Origin: Synechococcus sp. CCY 9618
GTDB lineage: Bacteria; Cyanobacteriota; Cyanobacteriia; PCC-6307; Cyanobiaceae
Assembly: GCF_019038415.1 (NCBI RefSeq)
Contig: NZ_JAFKRG010000048.1
Coordinates: 124,001-188,000, forward strand
Length of the DNA: 64,000 nt
Direction: 5' to 3'
The position numbers and the translations under genes are program-made. A model generated the notes under the pieces. It saw only the letters and a list, made by a program, of their open reading frames with translations. It was not told where the DNA came from and searched no databases. Below, piece by piece: positions 9,984 through 20,207 of the stretch; position 1 is the first letter of the stretch, and each line of letters opens with the position of its first letter.

Positions 9984-11800
9984 TGGCGGATGGTGTCGAT
10001 GGCCAGTTCGGGATGGCTGGGCAGCCCCACCATCTGGGCGTTGCTGGCTCCTGGCGGAACCATCGGGTAGCAGTTCTCGTTGCGCCTCACGCGCACGTCG
10101 ACGAAGACCGGACCCGGATGGGCCAGGGCCTCGGCCAGGCCGGGGAGCAGCCGGGCCCGGTCGGAGATGCCGATGCCCTTCACCCCGAAGGCCTCGGCGA
10201 GGGCGGGGAAGTCAGGCATGCCGCCGGTCATCTCGGAGCTGGAGTAGCGCTCCTCGTAGAAGCTCTCCTGCCACTGCCGCACCATGCCCTGCCAGCCGTT
10301 GTTGAGCACGACCACCTTCACCGGCAGGCCGTACTGGCTGAGGGTGCCCAGCTCCTGGATGTTCATCAGGATGCTGGCGTCACCGGCGACGCAGATCACC
10401 GTCTCGTCGGGGAAGGCGGTCTGGACGCCCATGGCGGCGGGCATGCCGAACCCCATGGTGCCCAGGCCGGCACTGCTGATCCAGCGGCGCGGCCCGTTGC
10501 GCAGGAACTGGGCCGCCCACATCTGATGCTGGCCCACGTCGGTGGTGTAGAAGGCCTCCGGTGCCAGTTCCCGCAGGGCGATCACCACCTCCTGGGGAGC
10601 GATCTCACCGGTGGGATCGGGGATCACCAGGGGGTAGTGATGCTTCCAGGTGTCGATGCGCTCCAGCCACGCGTCGGTGCGCCCCTTGGAACCCTCCCCG
10701 GAGGAGGCCTCCAGCATGGCCTGGAGCGCCTGCTTCACATCGGAGACGACCGGCACTTCGGGAACCCGGTTCTTGCCCACCTCGGCCGCGTCGATGTCGA
10801 TGTGGATCACCTGGGCCCGGGGGGCGAAGCTGTCGAGCCGGCCGGTGACGCGGTCATCGAAGCGGGCGCCGACGGCGATCAGCAGATCGCACTCGGTGAC
10901 CGCGAAGTTGGCGTAGGCCGTGCCGTGCATGCCGAGCATGCCCACCGCCAGGGGGTGGTTCTCGTTGAAGGCGCCCTTGCCCATCAAGGTGGTGGTGACC
11001 GGCAGTCGGAACCGCTCGGCCAGCTGGTGCACCACCCCGTGGGCATCGGAAGCGATGGCCCCTCCCCCCACGTAGAGGAGGGGGCGACGGGCCTGGCGGA
11101 TCAGGGCGAGGGCCGCCTGGATGGCTTCGGGCCGGGGGGATGGGGACCGCTTGAAGCCCGAGGGAACGGCCGTGCCCGGGGCGACGGGCAGGTAGTCGAA
11201 CTCCTCGGCGCCCACGTCCTTGGGCACGTCGATCAGCACCGGTCCCGGCCGGCCGCTGGCGGCGATCAGGAAGGCTTCCGCCACGATGCGGCCGATGTCG
11301 GCGGGGTCGCGCACCACCCAGGAATGCTTCACGATCGGCAGGGTGATGCCGAAGATGTCCGTTTCCTGGAAGGCGTCGGTGCCGATGGCGGCCCGGGGCA
11401 CCTGGCCCGTGATCACCACCATCGGCACCGAATCCATCTGGGCCGTGGCGATGCCCGTCACCAGGTTGGTGGCGCCGGGCCCGGAGGTGCCGAAGCAGAC
11501 TCCGACCCGACCGGTGGCCCTGGCGTAGGCATCAGCCGCATGGGTGCCGCCCTGCTCGTGGCGCACCAGGATGTGCTTGACCCAGCCACGGGCTTCGGCC
11601 TTGTGGACCTCGTCGTAGATGGGCAGGATGGCGCCGCCGGGGTAGCCGAAGATGTGCCCGACCCCATGCCGGTGCAGGGCATCCATCAGGGCGTAGGCCC
11701 CGCTCACGCGCTGAGGGGCGACGGACGCGCCGCTGTCGGCGACCGATGGTTGGGAGGTGCTGGTGCCGGCGGCCGGGGAGGGGAGGGGCGTGAGCGTCAC
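9914..11800 (-). CDS. ilvB: Acetolactate synthase large subunit with C-terminal zinc ribbon
   Basis: A 628-residue ThDP enzyme for the first common step of branched-chain amino acid synthesis. After a 30-residue Ala/Ser-rich leader come [15 protein letters not shown] and the catalytic-Glu segment [19 protein letters not shown]. The ThDP/Mg motif is [15 protein letters not shown]. The end is unusual: the last 24 residues hold two CxxC pairs ten residues apart (CNAC and CPSC), a zinc-ribbon pattern. A possible minus-strand -10 (TAACCT, 11869-11874) lies within the end of the M23 gene. Two small genes overlap downstream. The small subunit IlvN is not in this window. Confidence 0.95.
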   Translation of the reverse strand: MTLTPLPSPAAGTSTSQPSVADSGASVAPQRVSGAYALMDALHRHGVGHIFGYPGGAILPIYDEVHKAEARGWVKHILVRHEQGGTHAADAYARATGRVGVCFGTSGPGATNLVTGIATAQMDSVPMVVITGQVPRAAIGTDAFQETDIFGITLPIVKHSWVVRDPADIGRIVAEAFLIAASGRPGPVLIDVPKDVGAEEFDYLPVAPGTAVPSGFKRSPSPRPEAIQAALALIRQARRPLLYVGGGAIASDAHGVVHQLAERFRLPVTTTLMGKGAFNENHPLAVGMLGMHGTAYANFAVTECDLLIAVGARFDDRVTGRLDSFAPRAQVIHIDIDAAEVGKNRVPEVPVVSDVKQALQAMLEASSGEGSKGRTDAWLERIDTWKHHYPLVIPDPTGEIAPQEVVIALRELAPEAFYTTDVGQHQMWAAQFLRNGPRRWISSAGLGTMGFGMPAAMGVQTAFPDETVICVAGDASILMNIQELGTLSQYGLPVKVVVLNNGWQGMVRQWQESFYEERYSSSEMTGGMPDFPALAEAFGVKGIGISDRARLLPGLAEALAHPGPVFVDVRVRRNENCYPMVPPGASNAQMVGLPSHPELAIDTIRQCNACGSTTASAHLFCPSCGAKL

Positions 11801-11852
11801 GGCTGCTGCTTGGGACAGGCGAACGGGAGACCGGTCGATGGGGGCGGGGCCA

Positions 11853-12491
11853 TCAGCGGAACACGCCCAGGTTAGGTCTCTGGATGGGGTTTGGGTTGCG
11901 TCGGCGCCGGCTTTCGGCCATGGCTCGCAACACGCGGGCGGGGTCCATCCAGGATCCCCGATAGCGCATGCCCCAGTGCAGATGGGGACCGGTGGTGCTG
12001 CCCGTGAGGCCGACGTGGCCGATCACCTGGCCGGTGGCGACCCGCTGGCCCACCTGCAGCCGGACGCCGCCGCTGCGGTAGACACCGCTGCCGGCCTGGC
12101 CCCCCAGGTGGCAGTAGATGTGCTCGTAGCTGCCGGAGCGGATCACCAGCCCGTTGCCGCAGCCCCCATCGACGATCACCTCGCTCACCGTCCCTGCCCA
12201 CCAGCTGCGGATCGGCGAACCCAGGGGGGCGGCGATGTCGATGCCGTAATGGGGACGCACATCACCGCTGAGGGGATGGGAGCGCATGCCGAAACCGCTG
12301 GTGTAGCCGGCGAAGCTGGCCACCGGGAAAGCGCCCCGGGCCCAGAGGCTGACGTTGCTGGCGCGGGCGGGATCCGCCGGGCCGATCAGGCCCAGGGCAC
12401 CGACCATCGCCAGGGTCCACGGCCGCAGTCCCAGCTGCCGCCCCGCCGGGAGCCCCGGGCGCGGCGGAGGATCAGAGCAGTCCGAGGGCAT
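11853..12491 (-). CDS. M23-family metallopeptidase (peptidoglycan endopeptidase)
   Basis: A 212-residue protein with a hydrophobic segment near residues 27-43 ([20 protein letters not shown]) that looks like a signal peptide, so it probably acts in the periplasm. The LytM/M23 domain follows: [20 protein letters not shown] carries the first His and Asp zinc ligands, and GPHLHWGMR the HxH motif. These enzymes cleave peptide bridges in the cell wall. The start overlaps the hemH stop by 20 bases and the stop lies 52 bases before the ilvB start, all on the minus strand. Confidence 0.88.
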   Translation of the reverse strand: MPSDCSDPPPRPGLPAGRQLGLRPWTLAMVGALGLIGPADPARASNVSLWARGAFPVASFAGYTSGFGMRSHPLSGDVRPHYGIDIAAPLGSPIRSWWAGTVSEVIVDGGCGNGLVIRSGSYEHIYCHLGGQAGSGVYRSGGVRLQVGQRVATGQVIGHVGLTGSTTGPHLHWGMRYRGSWMDPARVLRAMAESRRRRNPNPIQRPNLGVFR

Positions 12492-13647
12492 GCAGGGGGC
12501 CGTGACCGGTGAGCAATTCCAGCAGAAAAGCGGAAAATCCCACCATCGCCAGTCGGCCGTTCCAGACCTCGGAGCTGTTGTTCCAGCCCCAGGCCCATTT
12601 GTCCTGGGGGTAGAGCTTCACCTTCTTGGGCAGCTGGGCCGCCTGATCCAGGTTCACCTCAGGCCCCGCCATGGCTTCCTGCACCAGATCGGCGAGGCCC
12701 TGGATGAAGGTGGGATCGGTGTCGAGGGCCGGCACCCGACGGAAGTGGGTGATCCCGGCCTCGGTGGCGATCTCCCTGTATTCGATGTCGATCTCCTCGA
12801 GGGTCTCGATGTGCTCGCTGACGAAACTGATCGGCACCACCACCAGCTCCTTGACCCCCTGCTCGCCCAGTTCGCGCAGGGCGTCCTCGGTGTAGGGCTT
12901 GAGCCACTCCACCGGCCCGACCCGGCTCTGGTAGGCGAGGGTGAACGGGTTGGTGTGGCCGAGCATCGCCTCGAGGCGCTTGATCACCAGGTCGGCGCAG
13001 GCCTCGATCTCCCGCTGGTAGGGGTCGCCGGCCTCCTCGACGTAGCTCTTGGGCACCCCGTGGGCGCTGAAGAAGATGTGGGCCTCCTCCGGGGTGACGC
13101 AGGCCCGGACCTCCCGGGCGATCAGGCCGGCCATCGCATCGATGTATCCCGGGTGGTCGTACCAGCTGCGGATGCAGCGGATCGGCAGCCGGCGGAAGGC
13201 CGGGTCGGCCTGGCGCAGGCGCTGCAGCTCCCGGAAACTGGAGCCGCTGGTGCTGATCGAGAAGTGGGGATAGAGGGGCAGCACCACCACCTCCTCGACG
13301 CCGTCGGCCTTGATGTCGCCCACGGCCGATTCGGTGAAGGGATGCCAGTAGCGCATCGCCACGTAGCTGGTGGCCTCCACCCCCTGCTGGCGCAGGCGGC
13401 TCTGCAGTTCCCTCGCCTGCTGCTCCGTGATGCGCCGCAGGGGGGAGCCGCCGCCGATGGAGCGGTAGGCCTCCTTTGACTTGCCGCTGCGCAGGGTGCT
13501 GATCAGCCAGGCCAGGGGCTTCTGGAGCGCCGGTGTGGGCAGGCGGATGATCTCCGGGTCGGAGAAGAGGTTGTAGAGAAACGGCCCCACATCCTCGATC
13601 CGTTCAGGACCGCCGAGGTTCAGCAGCAGCACGCCGACCCTGGCCAT
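12472..13647 (-). CDS. hemH: Ferrochelatase with C-terminal chlorophyll-binding-like (HLIP/CAB) segment
   Basis: A 391-residue enzyme inserting iron into protoporphyrin IX. It starts [20 protein letters not shown] and contains [24 protein letters not shown] with the active-site His, and [19 protein letters not shown] with the key acidic residue. The last 40 residues form a linker and one helix, [18 protein letters not shown], matching the CAB/HLIP motif found in cyanobacterial and plastid ferrochelatase II, which links heme synthesis to chlorophyll. I placed the start at the ATG at 13647; the frame stays open upstream, antisense to the integrase, but that extension has no family similarity. 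Confidence 0.96.
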   Translation of the reverse strand: MARVGVLLLNLGGPERIEDVGPFLYNLFSDPEIIRLPTPALQKPLAWLISTLRSGKSKEAYRSIGGGSPLRRITEQQARELQSRLRQQGVEATSYVAMRYWHPFTESAVGDIKADGVEEVVVLPLYPHFSISTSGSSFRELQRLRQADPAFRRLPIRCIRSWYDHPGYIDAMAGLIAREVRACVTPEEAHIFFSAHGVPKSYVEEAGDPYQREIEACADLVIKRLEAMLGHTNPFTLAYQSRVGPVEWLKPYTEDALRELGEQGVKELVVVPISFVSEHIETLEEIDIEYREIATEAGITHFRRVPALDTDPTFIQGLADLVQEAMAGPEVNLDQAAQLPKKVKLYPQDKWAWGWNNSSEVWNGRLAMVGFSAFLLELLTGHGPLHALGLL

Positions 13648-13785
13648 GCCTTCGATCAGAAAGGCTGAGCGTAACGCCGCCCTGGCGCCACGGGGGCGGG
13701 CCGGGTAACGTCCGCCCCAGGCTCGTGCCCGCTGACCATCCCTCCGGCCGCCCTCCCACTGCCCGACGCCGACACCATTGCCCTG

Positions 13786-14949
13786 GTGCGTCGGGAGAAC
13801 GGTCGCCTGGCGATGTCCGGTACCGGCCTGAGACTGGAGATCCGCCAGGGCCGGCTGGGCCTGCGCGGCCCCCTGCCCTGTGCCAGGGGCAGCTCGGCCC
13901 GGCCGGTGCAGCGCATCAGCCTGGGCCTGCCCGCCACGGCGGCGGGGGTGGCGGCGGCCCTGGAGCAGCTCGCGGCGGTGCGCGATGGGCTCGATCGGGG
14001 CACCTTCCGCTGGGAGCTGTGGCGCCGCCGCTCCCCCGGCACCACGGCCGCGCCGCCTGCCCCGCCGCTCGATGGGGGCCCCTGGATCGCCCCGGTGCTG
14101 GCGGGATTCGAGGCCGCCTTCTTCGCCGAACCCCGCCGCCGCCGCCGGCCCGCGGGCAGCCGCAGCACCTGGAGCGGCGCCTACCGCCCCTATCTGCGGC
14201 GTCTGGCCGCGCTGGCCGGTGCGGCGCAGGGCAGTGTCGACGCTCCCCTGCTGGAGCGCGTTCTGGAGAGCTACCCCCTCGCCAGCCGCAGCCGCCAGCA
14301 GTGCGGCATCGCCCTGGCGGCCCTGGCCCGGCACCTGGGAATGACGCTCCCGGAGGACTGGAGCGAACGCAGCGGTGGCTACGGCCTCCATGCGGCCCGG
14401 TTCCGGGGCCTGCCCACCGATGCGCGCATCCTGGAGCTGGTGGAGGCCATCCCCAACCCCCGCTGGCGGCTCGCCTACGGCCTCATGGCCACTTATGGCC
14501 TGCGCAACCACGAGGTGTTCTTCTGCGATGTCTCGGCCCTGGCCCCGGGGGGAGACCGGGTGCTGCGGGTGCTGCCCACCAGCAAGACCGGAGAGCATCA
14601 GGTGTGGCCGTTCCAGCCCGACTGGGTGGAGCGGTTCGAGCTGGATCGGCTCGGCCACGGCGCCACGGGCCTGCCGGAGGTGACCACCGATCTGCGGCGC
14701 ACCACCCTGCAGCAGGTCGGACGGCGGGTGGCGGAACAGTTCCGTCGCTACGACCTGCCGATCACCCCCTACGACCTGCGACATGCCTGGGCTGTGCGCA
14801 CCATCCACATCGGCCTGCCGGACACGGTGGCGGCCCGGATGATGGGCCACTCCGTGGCGATCCACACCCGCACCTACCACCACTGGATCACCCGCCGGGA
14901 TCAGCAGCAGGCGGTCGACACCGCCCTGGCCCGCCTGCGGGCCTCCTGA
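13786..14949 (+). CDS. Tyrosine recombinase (phage-type integrase family)
   Basis: About 387 residues from a GTG start. The C-terminal catalytic domain is recognisable: YGLRNHE supplies the first Arg (about residue 240), SKTGEH the Lys, [12 protein letters not shown] the second Arg, and [16 protein letters not shown] the late His and nucleophilic Tyr. The first His of the usual HxxR box is Tyr here (YDLR). The N-terminal 200 residues are Arg/Pro/Ala-rich and divergent. No tRNA, direct repeat or other mobile genes flank it, and its GC content matches its neighbours, so it looks long resident. It could be a domesticated recombinase. The GTG start is not certain; an ATG at 13813 is possible. Confidence 0.8.
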   Translation: MRRENGRLAMSGTGLRLEIRQGRLGLRGPLPCARGSSARPVQRISLGLPATAAGVAAALEQLAAVRDGLDRGTFRWELWRRRSPGTTAAPPAPPLDGGPWIAPVLAGFEAAFFAEPRRRRRPAGSRSTWSGAYRPYLRRLAALAGAAQGSVDAPLLERVLESYPLASRSRQQCGIALAALARHLGMTLPEDWSERSGGYGLHAARFRGLPTDARILELVEAIPNPRWRLAYGLMATYGLRNHEVFFCDVSALAPGGDRVLRVLPTSKTGEHQVWPFQPDWVERFELDRLGHGATGLPEVTTDLRRTTLQQVGRRVAEQFRRYDLPITPYDLRHAWAVRTIHIGLPDTVAARMMGHSVAIHTRTYHHWITRRDQQQAVDTALARLRAS

Positions 14950-14963
14950 GTGCGGTGGCGGTG

Positions 14964-14988
14964 ACTCTGGCTGGGGTTCCGCCAGAGT
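14964..14988 (+). terminator. Hairpin between the integrase and cobO, possible terminator
   Basis: A perfect 8-base inverted repeat, ACTCTGGC and GCCAGAGT, with a 9-base loop, 15 bases after the integrase stop and 23 bases before the cobO start. There is no T-run after it, so termination is uncertain. The gap is too short to hold a cobalamin riboswitch. Confidence 0.4.
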
Positions 14989-15011
14989 GAGGGGAAAGCC
15001 ACCCCCATCCC

Positions 15012-15710
15012 ATGACGGCGAACGCCTCCACCAGCGCGTCAGCGCCGGCCACGGATCCGCTGGATCGCCAGGCCGAGGAACTGGGTCCGGGGGGCGATCT
15101 GGCCCCGGAGGTGGATCAGGACTCCTACCGGCGCCGCATGGCCCGGCGCAAGGAGGTGCAGCAGCAGCGGGTGGGAGAGCGGAACCTGGAGAAGGGCCTG
15201 GTGCTGGTCTTCACCGGCGAGGGCAAGGGCAAGACCACCGCCGCCCTGGGGCTGGTGCTGCGCACCTTGGGCCACGGCGGTCAGGTGGCGGTGGTGCAGT
15301 TCATCAAGGGCGGTTGGCAGCCGGGGGAAGCCCGGGCCCTGGAGATCTTCGGTGAGGCCCTCCACTGGCATGCCCTCGGGGAGGGCTTCACCTGGGAAAC
15401 CCAGGACAGGGAGAGGGACCGCCAGCTGGTCCAGGCCGCCTGGGAGCGCTCCTGCACCTACCTGGCCGACGGCTCCCGCAAGCTGGTGGTGCTCGATGAG
15501 ATCAACGTGGCTCTCAAGCTGGGCTACCTCGATCCCGCCCAGGTGCTGGAGGGCCTCGCCCTGCGGCCGCCCCTCACCCACGTGGCCCTCACCGGCCGGG
15601 GAGCCCCGGCGGCCCTGCTGGAGCGGGCCGACCTGGTTACGGAGATGAAGGCCATCCGCCATCCCTTCCGGGAGCAGGGGGTGAAGGCCCAGGCGGGCAT
15701 CGAGTTCTGA
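15012..15710 (+). CDS. cobO: Cob(I)yrinic acid a,c-diamide adenosyltransferase
   Basis: A 232-residue protein. After a 60-residue polar leader it has [20 protein letters not shown], the P-loop of the CobO/BtuR family, then VVQFIKGGW, a [17 protein letters not shown] Walker-B-like segment, and LTGRGAP near the end. It transfers the adenosyl group to reduced corrinoid in cobalamin (pseudocobalamin) synthesis. Length is slightly above typical (about 200) because of the N-terminal leader. The ATG at 15012 is the natural start. cobK, from the same pathway, lies about 21 kb away. Confidence 0.93.
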   Translation: MTANASTSASAPATDPLDRQAEELGPGGDLAPEVDQDSYRRRMARRKEVQQQRVGERNLEKGLVLVFTGEGKGKTTAALGLVLRTLGHGGQVAVVQFIKGGWQPGEARALEIFGEALHWHALGEGFTWETQDRERDRQLVQAAWERSCTYLADGSRKLVVLDEINVALKLGYLDPAQVLEGLALRPPLTHVALTGRGAPAALLERADLVTEMKAIRHPFREQGVKAQAGIEF

Positions 15711-15735
15711 AGGCGCCGGCTCCCCAGGGGCCGGT

Positions 15736-15882
15736 TCAGCCCAGATCCGTCCGCAGCCGGGCCAGGCCGCAGACCAGCACCGACAGCCCGCTGACAAGCA
15801 GGGCCCGGTGCACCTCAGGCTCGCTCCAGAAGCCGGGCTGGGAGCTGGCCCGATCCAGGGCCGAGAGGGTGAGCCGGGCCAT
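15736..15882 (-). CDS. Small hypothetical protein with one membrane segment
   Basis: About 48 residues starting [19 protein letters not shown] and ending with a hydrophobic helix ([18 protein letters not shown]). An in-frame ATG at 15936 would extend it by 18 residues. It sits alone between cobO and pyrH, convergent with cobO. The composition looks protein-like, but I do not recognise a family, and reality depends on conservation. Confidence 0.45.
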   Translation of the reverse strand: MARLTLSALDRASSQPGFWSEPEVHRALLVSGLSVLVCGLARLRTDLG

Positions 15883-16036
15883 CACATCACTGCTGCGGGG
15901 GCCATGCGGGGGGCAACCGGACGCGGGAAAGGTCATGGCACCGCTGCTTTGGGGCAGTGAAGCGGCAGAGGGCGGCGCCCGCAACCTGGTGGGGCCGCGG
16001 GAGGGGTTGCTACTGTTCGGCCGATCGCATGAGCCG

Positions 16037-16756
16037 ATGGCCTACAGGCGCGTTCTTCTCAAGCTCAGCGGTGAAGCCCTGATGGGCGACCAGGGCTACG
16101 GCATCGACCCCGCCATCGTGCAGTCGATCGCCAAGGACGTGGTCGAGGTGGTCTCCGGGGGCACCCAGCTGGCGATCGTGGTGGGCGGGGGCAACATCTT
16201 CCGGGGCCTGAAGGGATCCGCCGCCGGCATGGACCGGGCCACCGCCGACTACGTGGGCATGCTGGCCACGGTGATGAACGCCATCACCCTCCAGGACGGT
16301 CTGGAGCGGGCCGGGGTGCCGACCCGGGTCCAGAGCGCCATCTCCATGCAGGAGGTGGCGGAGCCCTACATCCGCCGGCGGGCCATCCGGCACCTGGAGA
16401 AGGGGCGTGTGGTGATCTTCGGGGCCGGCTGCGGCAATCCCTTCTTCACCACCGACACCACCGCCGCCCTGCGGGCCGCCGAGATCAATGCCGACGTGAT
16501 CTTCAAGGCCACCAAGGTGGATGGGGTCTACGACAAGGACCCCGCCAAGCACCCCGATGCGGTCCGCTACGAGAGCCTCACCTTCCTCGACGTGCTCAGC
16601 GGCGAACTGGAGGTGATGGACAGCACCGCCATCGCCCTCTGCAAGGACAATGCCATTCCGATCGTGGTCTTCGACCTGTTCGGCTCGGGCAACATCGGCC
16701 GGGCGGTGGCCGGAGAGCCCATCGGCACCAGCATCGTGCCGGCGCCCCCCCGCTGA
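16037..16756 (+). CDS. pyrH: UMP kinase
   Basis: A 239-residue enzyme phosphorylating UMP to UDP. It begins [20 protein letters not shown], followed by [30 protein letters not shown] and [13 protein letters not shown], all standard for the bacterial hexameric amino-acid-kinase-fold UMP kinase. The ATG at 16037 gives the normal N-terminus, though the frame is open further upstream. The ribosome recycling factor gene follows after 31 bases, the usual bacterial pyrH-frr order. Confidence 0.96.
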   Translation: MAYRRVLLKLSGEALMGDQGYGIDPAIVQSIAKDVVEVVSGGTQLAIVVGGGNIFRGLKGSAAGMDRATADYVGMLATVMNAITLQDGLERAGVPTRVQSAISMQEVAEPYIRRRAIRHLEKGRVVIFGAGCGNPFFTTDTTAALRAAEINADVIFKATKVDGVYDKDPAKHPDAVRYESLTFLDVLSGELEVMDSTAIALCKDNAIPIVVFDLFGSGNIGRAVAGEPIGTSIVPAPPR

Positions 16757-16787
16757 CCCCCCTTCCCCTCCGCCCTTTCCCCCTGCC

Positions 16788-17327
16788 ATGGATCTCGAAG
16801 CCAGCATGCGCAAGTCGGTGGAAGCCACCCAGCGCACCTTCAACACCATCCGCACCGGCCGGGCCAACCCTTCCCTGCTCGACAAGCTGAGCGTCGAGTA
16901 CTACGGGGCCGACACACCCCTCAAGTCGCTCGCGACGATCTCCACCCCGGACGCCCAGACGATCCAGATCCAGCCCTTCGACAAGGGGTCCATGGCCCTG
17001 ATCGAGAAGGCGATCGCCATGAGCGACCTGGGCCTGACCCCTAACAACGACGGCCGCCTGATCCGCATCAACATCCCCCCCCTCACCGAGGAGCGCCGCA
17101 AGGAGTTCTGCAAGCTCGCTGCGAAATATGCGGAAGAAGGCAAGGTGGGTCTGCGCAACATCCGGCGCGAGGGCATCGATCGGATCAAGAAGCAGGAGAA
17201 GGATGGTGAGCTCTCCGAGGACCAGAGCCACGACGAGCAGGACAGGATCCAGAAGCTGACCGATCGCTACATCGCCGAACTGGAGAAGCATCTGGCCGAC
17301 AAGGAAGCCGACATCCTCAAGGTGTGA
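16788..17327 (+). CDS. frr: Ribosome recycling factor
   Basis: 179 residues, slightly short of the usual 182-185. It contains the hallmark [19 protein letters not shown], then [20 protein letters not shown] and [16 protein letters not shown]. It releases ribosomes from mRNA after termination, together with EF-G. The frame is open upstream inside pyrH, but the ATG at 16788 yields the conserved start MDLEASMRK. The stop overlaps the next gene by 4 bases (GTGTGA). Confidence 0.96.
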   Translation: MDLEASMRKSVEATQRTFNTIRTGRANPSLLDKLSVEYYGADTPLKSLATISTPDAQTIQIQPFDKGSMALIEKAIAMSDLGLTPNNDGRLIRINIPPLTEERRKEFCKLAAKYAEEGKVGLRNIRREGIDRIKKQEKDGELSEDQSHDEQDRIQKLTDRYIAELEKHLADKEADILKV

Positions 17328-18463
17328 GCGGCTCCGGCGATGCCGATGTGATCGTGGTGGGTGCCGGTCCCGCCGGGTCGGCAGCGGCGTTCCATCTGGC
17401 GGCACGGGGTCGGCGGGTGATCCTGCTGGAGGCCCAGGACAAGGGCCGATCCAAGCCCTGTGGCGGCGGCATGGCCGCCTCGGTGCAGAGCTTGTTCCCC
17501 TTCGACCTGGCCCCCGCCGTCGACCAGGTGATCCGCCGCGTCCGCTTCACCTGGTGCCTGGAGGATCCGGTGACCGCCGAGCTCCCCGGTGATGCCCCCT
17601 TCTGGATCGTGCGCCGCAGCGTGCTCGATGCCTACCTGGGGGAGCAGGCTGTCCAGGCGGGCTGCGATCTGCGCCACGGCTGCCGGGCCGAGCGGATCGA
17701 GCGAGGTGCGGACGGGCTCTGGCAGGTGGCCGCGGCGGGGGGAGAGGTGCTGCGGGCGGCGGCAGTGGTGATCGCCGACGGATCCTCGTCCCGCTTTGCC
17801 GCTCCCCTTGGCCTGGGTCCCCCCCGGCCCCGCTTCGCCGCCACCGTCTCGGTGGAGGTGGCGGCCGAGCCCGAACCCGCCGACATGGTCCGGTTCGAAT
17901 TCGGTCTGGTGCACCACGGCTTCTGCTGGGTGTTTCCCCGTCGGGGCGGCTACAGCATCGGGGTGGGCACCTTCATCGGCCAGCAGGAGGCGGACAGCCA
18001 GGCGGTGCTCCGCTCCCTGTTGCCGAGCCTTGGCCTGCCGGAGGCAGCGGGAGAGCGGCGCCAGGGGCGGCTGCGCATCTGGAACGGCCACCATCCCCTC
18101 CACGGGCAGGGCCTGGTGGTGGTGGGCGATGCGGCTTCGCTCTGCGATCCCTTTCTGGCCGAGGGGCTGCGGCCCTCCCTGCTGAGCGGTCGCGAGGCCG
18201 CCGGCGCGCTTGACCGCTGGCTCTGCGGCGATCCGGCGGCCCTGGAGTCCTACAGCCTGCGCATGCGCCAGGAGTGGGGCGATTCGATGGCCTGGGGCAA
18301 GCGCATCGCCCAGGTGTTCTACCGGGTGCCCCGGGTGGGCTATCAGCTCGGGATCAAACGCCCCACCGCCCCCCAGCGCATCGCCCAGATCCTCTCCGGG
18401 GAGATGGGCTACGGCGAGATCGCCCAGCGGGTGATCCGGCGGCTCCTGTTCCAGAGGGGCTGA
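17324..18463 (+). CDS. Geranylgeranyl reductase family FAD-dependent oxidoreductase
   Basis: A 379-residue flavoprotein starting at a GTG that overlaps the frr stop. It has the Rossmann motif [19 protein letters not shown], then KPCGGGM, and a second FAD segment [20 protein letters not shown]. This layout matches the ChlP-like/geranylgeranyl reductase family, which reduces isoprenoid double bonds. Cyanobacterial ChlP is about 400 residues and has more typical sequence, so this is likely a ChlP paralogue of unknown substrate. Coupling to frr is probably just operon packing. Confidence 0.85.
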   Translation: MSGSGDADVIVVGAGPAGSAAAFHLAARGRRVILLEAQDKGRSKPCGGGMAASVQSLFPFDLAPAVDQVIRRVRFTWCLEDPVTAELPGDAPFWIVRRSVLDAYLGEQAVQAGCDLRHGCRAERIERGADGLWQVAAAGGEVLRAAAVVIADGSSSRFAAPLGLGPPRPRFAATVSVEVAAEPEPADMVRFEFGLVHHGFCWVFPRRGGYSIGVGTFIGQQEADSQAVLRSLLPSLGLPEAAGERRQGRLRIWNGHHPLHGQGLVVVGDAASLCDPFLAEGLRPSLLSGREAAGALDRWLCGDPAALESYSLRMRQEWGDSMAWGKRIAQVFYRVPRVGYQLGIKRPTAPQRIAQILSGEMGYGEIAQRVIRRLLFQRG

Positions 18464-18469
18464 TCGGCC

Positions 18470-18859
18470 TCAGCAGCGGGTGGCGGCCTTGAGGTCGCGC
18501 AGCCGCTGGTCGATGGAGCCGAGTAGCTCGATCGCGAACATGGGCGCCTCCTGGACGGCGAACAGGAACTTCTCCCGGTTCATCACCAGCAGCTTGCAGG
18601 GGGTGACGGCCCTGGCGTCTCCGTAGCGGCGGTGGTCAAGGGTGACCAGGGCGCCGGCTCCGAAGACGTCCCCTGCCCGGATGTCCTCGTGGCCCGCATC
18701 GGCGTTCCAGCTGAGCCGCACCGTGCCCTCCAGCAGCCCGAACATGCAGTCCCCGGGTTCACCGGAACGGAAGATGGTGGCTCCGGCCTCCACGTCCTTC
18801 ACCTCGCCCCTGTCGGCGAGGGCACGCATGGTGTCGAGGGCATGGACGGTGCGGGCCAT
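18470..18859 (-). CDS. Stand-alone cyclic-nucleotide-binding-domain protein
   Basis: About 129 residues from the ATG at 18859 (MARTVHALDTMRALADRG). An alternative in-frame ATG at 18892 adds 11 residues. The Crp-like beta-barrel is visible: AGATIFRSGEPGDCMFGLLE, GTVRLSW, then DVFGAGALVTLD in the phosphate-binding-cassette position, and a final helix. No helix-turn-helix follows, so it is not a DNA-binding Crp. The cassette lacks a clear Arg-Ala pair, so nucleotide binding is doubtful. It lies downstream of the transaldolase gene on the same strand, 70 bases away. Confidence 0.75.
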   Translation of the reverse strand: MARTVHALDTMRALADRGEVKDVEAGATIFRSGEPGDCMFGLLEGTVRLSWNADAGHEDIRAGDVFGAGALVTLDHRRYGDARAVTPCKLLVMNREKFLFAVQEAPMFAIELLGSIDQRLRDLKAATRC

Positions 18860-18929
18860 TCGTCTGGGAAACGGTGCTCCATCCTTGCCCATCGAGGTGA
18901 AGGTGGGGTCAAGGCCCCGGGCCTGAGGA

Positions 18930-20099
18930 TCAGCGGCTGATCGCCAGGGGAGCGCCGAGGCCGCCGCGCACGTCCTCGGGGGCCAGACGACCGTCGTTGT
19001 CGGTGTCGAGGGCATCGAAGACCGCATCGCTGCCCAGCCACTCCTCCCGGGTGATGCAGCCGTCGCCGTCGAGATCGTTGAGCAGAAAGATCTCGTGCAC
19101 GGCGTGGGTGAAGGCGGCTCCGCCCTCGACCACCGCCAGCCGGTGGGCCAGCTGGCCCTCCAGGGTTTCGATGGCCTTGGAGAAGCCCCGGATCCCCTCG
19201 TCGAGCTTGTCGCTCGCCATGGTGTCCTCGGCCATCATGGTCCGGAACAGGGTCTCATCCACGTGGATCCGGGGTTCGCCGGCGGCCGGGTTGGCGGCGT
19301 CGAGGCGCCGCTCCAGCACGTCCTCGCTCTGGCGCAGCTGGTCCATCAGAGCCGGGGAGATGGTGAGCAGGTCGCAGCCCGCCAGCTCCACGATCTCGTC
19401 GATGTTGCGGAAGCTGGCACCCATCACCTCGGTGGCGTAGCCATGGGTCTTGAAGTAGTTGAAGATCCGGGTGACCGACAGCACCCCGGGATCCTCCGGG
19501 CCTGGATAGCTGTCGCGACCGGTGGATTTCTTGTACCAGTCGAGGATGCGCCCCACGAACGGGGAGATCAATGTGGCCCCGGCCTCGGCACAGGCCACGG
19601 CCTGGGCGAAGCCGAACAGCAGCGTCAGGTTGCAGTGGATGCCTTCCCGCTCGAGGATCTCTGCGGCCTTGATGCCCTCCCAGGTGGAAGCGATCTTGAT
19701 CAGCACCCGGTCCTTGCCGATGCCGGCCTGGTCGTAGAGGCTGATGAGCTTGCGGGCCTTGGCGATGGTCGCGTCGGTGTCGTAGCTCAGGCGGGCATCC
19801 ACCTCGGTGGAGACCCGGCCCGGCACGATCTTGAGAATTTCCTTGCCGAAGGTGACGCTGATCTCGTCGATCGCTTCGCGCACCACCTCCTCGGCCGGGG
19901 CGTCAGCGCCGATCACCTCCCGGGATTCGCGCAGGGAACGGTCGATCAGCTCCTGGTAGGTGGGGATCTGGGCGGCGGCCAGGATCAGGGAAGGGTTGGT
20001 GGTGGCATCCCGCGGCGTGAACTGACGGATGGCGTCGATGTCGCCGGTGTCGGCCACCACCACGGTCATGGCGGCCAGTTGTTCGAGAAGATTGGCCAT
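18930..20099 (-). CDS. tal: Transaldolase with C-terminal EF-hand pair
   Basis: A 389-residue pentose-phosphate enzyme. [10 protein letters not shown] and [18 protein letters not shown] (Schiff-base Lys) mark the TalB-type catalytic domain, about 330 residues. The last 55 residues add two EF-hand loops, [12 protein letters not shown] and [12 protein letters not shown], both with the Asp pattern and final acidic residue for calcium. EF-hand-tailed transaldolase also occurs in other marine cyanobacteria to my knowledge. Calcium control of the enzyme is inference. The ATG at 20099 opens [13 protein letters not shown] minus-strand TAGCGT (20138-20143) may be the -10. Confidence 0.95.
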   Translation of the reverse strand: MANLLEQLAAMTVVVADTGDIDAIRQFTPRDATTNPSLILAAAQIPTYQELIDRSLRESREVIGADAPAEEVVREAIDEISVTFGKEILKIVPGRVSTEVDARLSYDTDATIAKARKLISLYDQAGIGKDRVLIKIASTWEGIKAAEILEREGIHCNLTLLFGFAQAVACAEAGATLISPFVGRILDWYKKSTGRDSYPGPEDPGVLSVTRIFNYFKTHGYATEVMGASFRNIDEIVELAGCDLLTISPALMDQLRQSEDVLERRLDAANPAAGEPRIHVDETLFRTMMAEDTMASDKLDEGIRGFSKAIETLEGQLAHRLAVVEGGAAFTHAVHEIFLLNDLDGDGCITREEWLGSDAVFDALDTDNDGRLAPEDVRGGLGAPLAISR

Positions 20100-20207
20100 C
20101 GTTGAACGGCGTCGTGCAAGGGGTCCTCAGGCTCCGACGCTAGCCATGGTCCCCGGGACGACAGCCAGGGGGTTGTGGGAATGAGGACAGGGAGCGCAGG
20201 CGGCTGA

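Noticed and set aside
13648-14883. Upstream extension of the hemH frame antisense to the integrase
   Set aside because: The frame is simply open in GC-rich DNA; the conserved ferrochelatase start is at 13647, and the extension lacks any recognisable domain.
13725-14990. A 421-codon Pro/Gly/Arg-rich frame overlapping the integrase
   Set aside because: Same-strand shadow; no recognisable domain, while the frame from 13786 contains the recombinase motifs.
14950-15011. Cobalamin riboswitch upstream of cobO
   Set aside because: The gap is 62 bases; a cobalamin riboswitch needs about 200. Only a hairpin is present.
15883-16036. Longer pyrH starting at an earlier codon
   Set aside because: The frame is open upstream, but UMP kinase conservation begins at [17 protein letters not shown] (16037).
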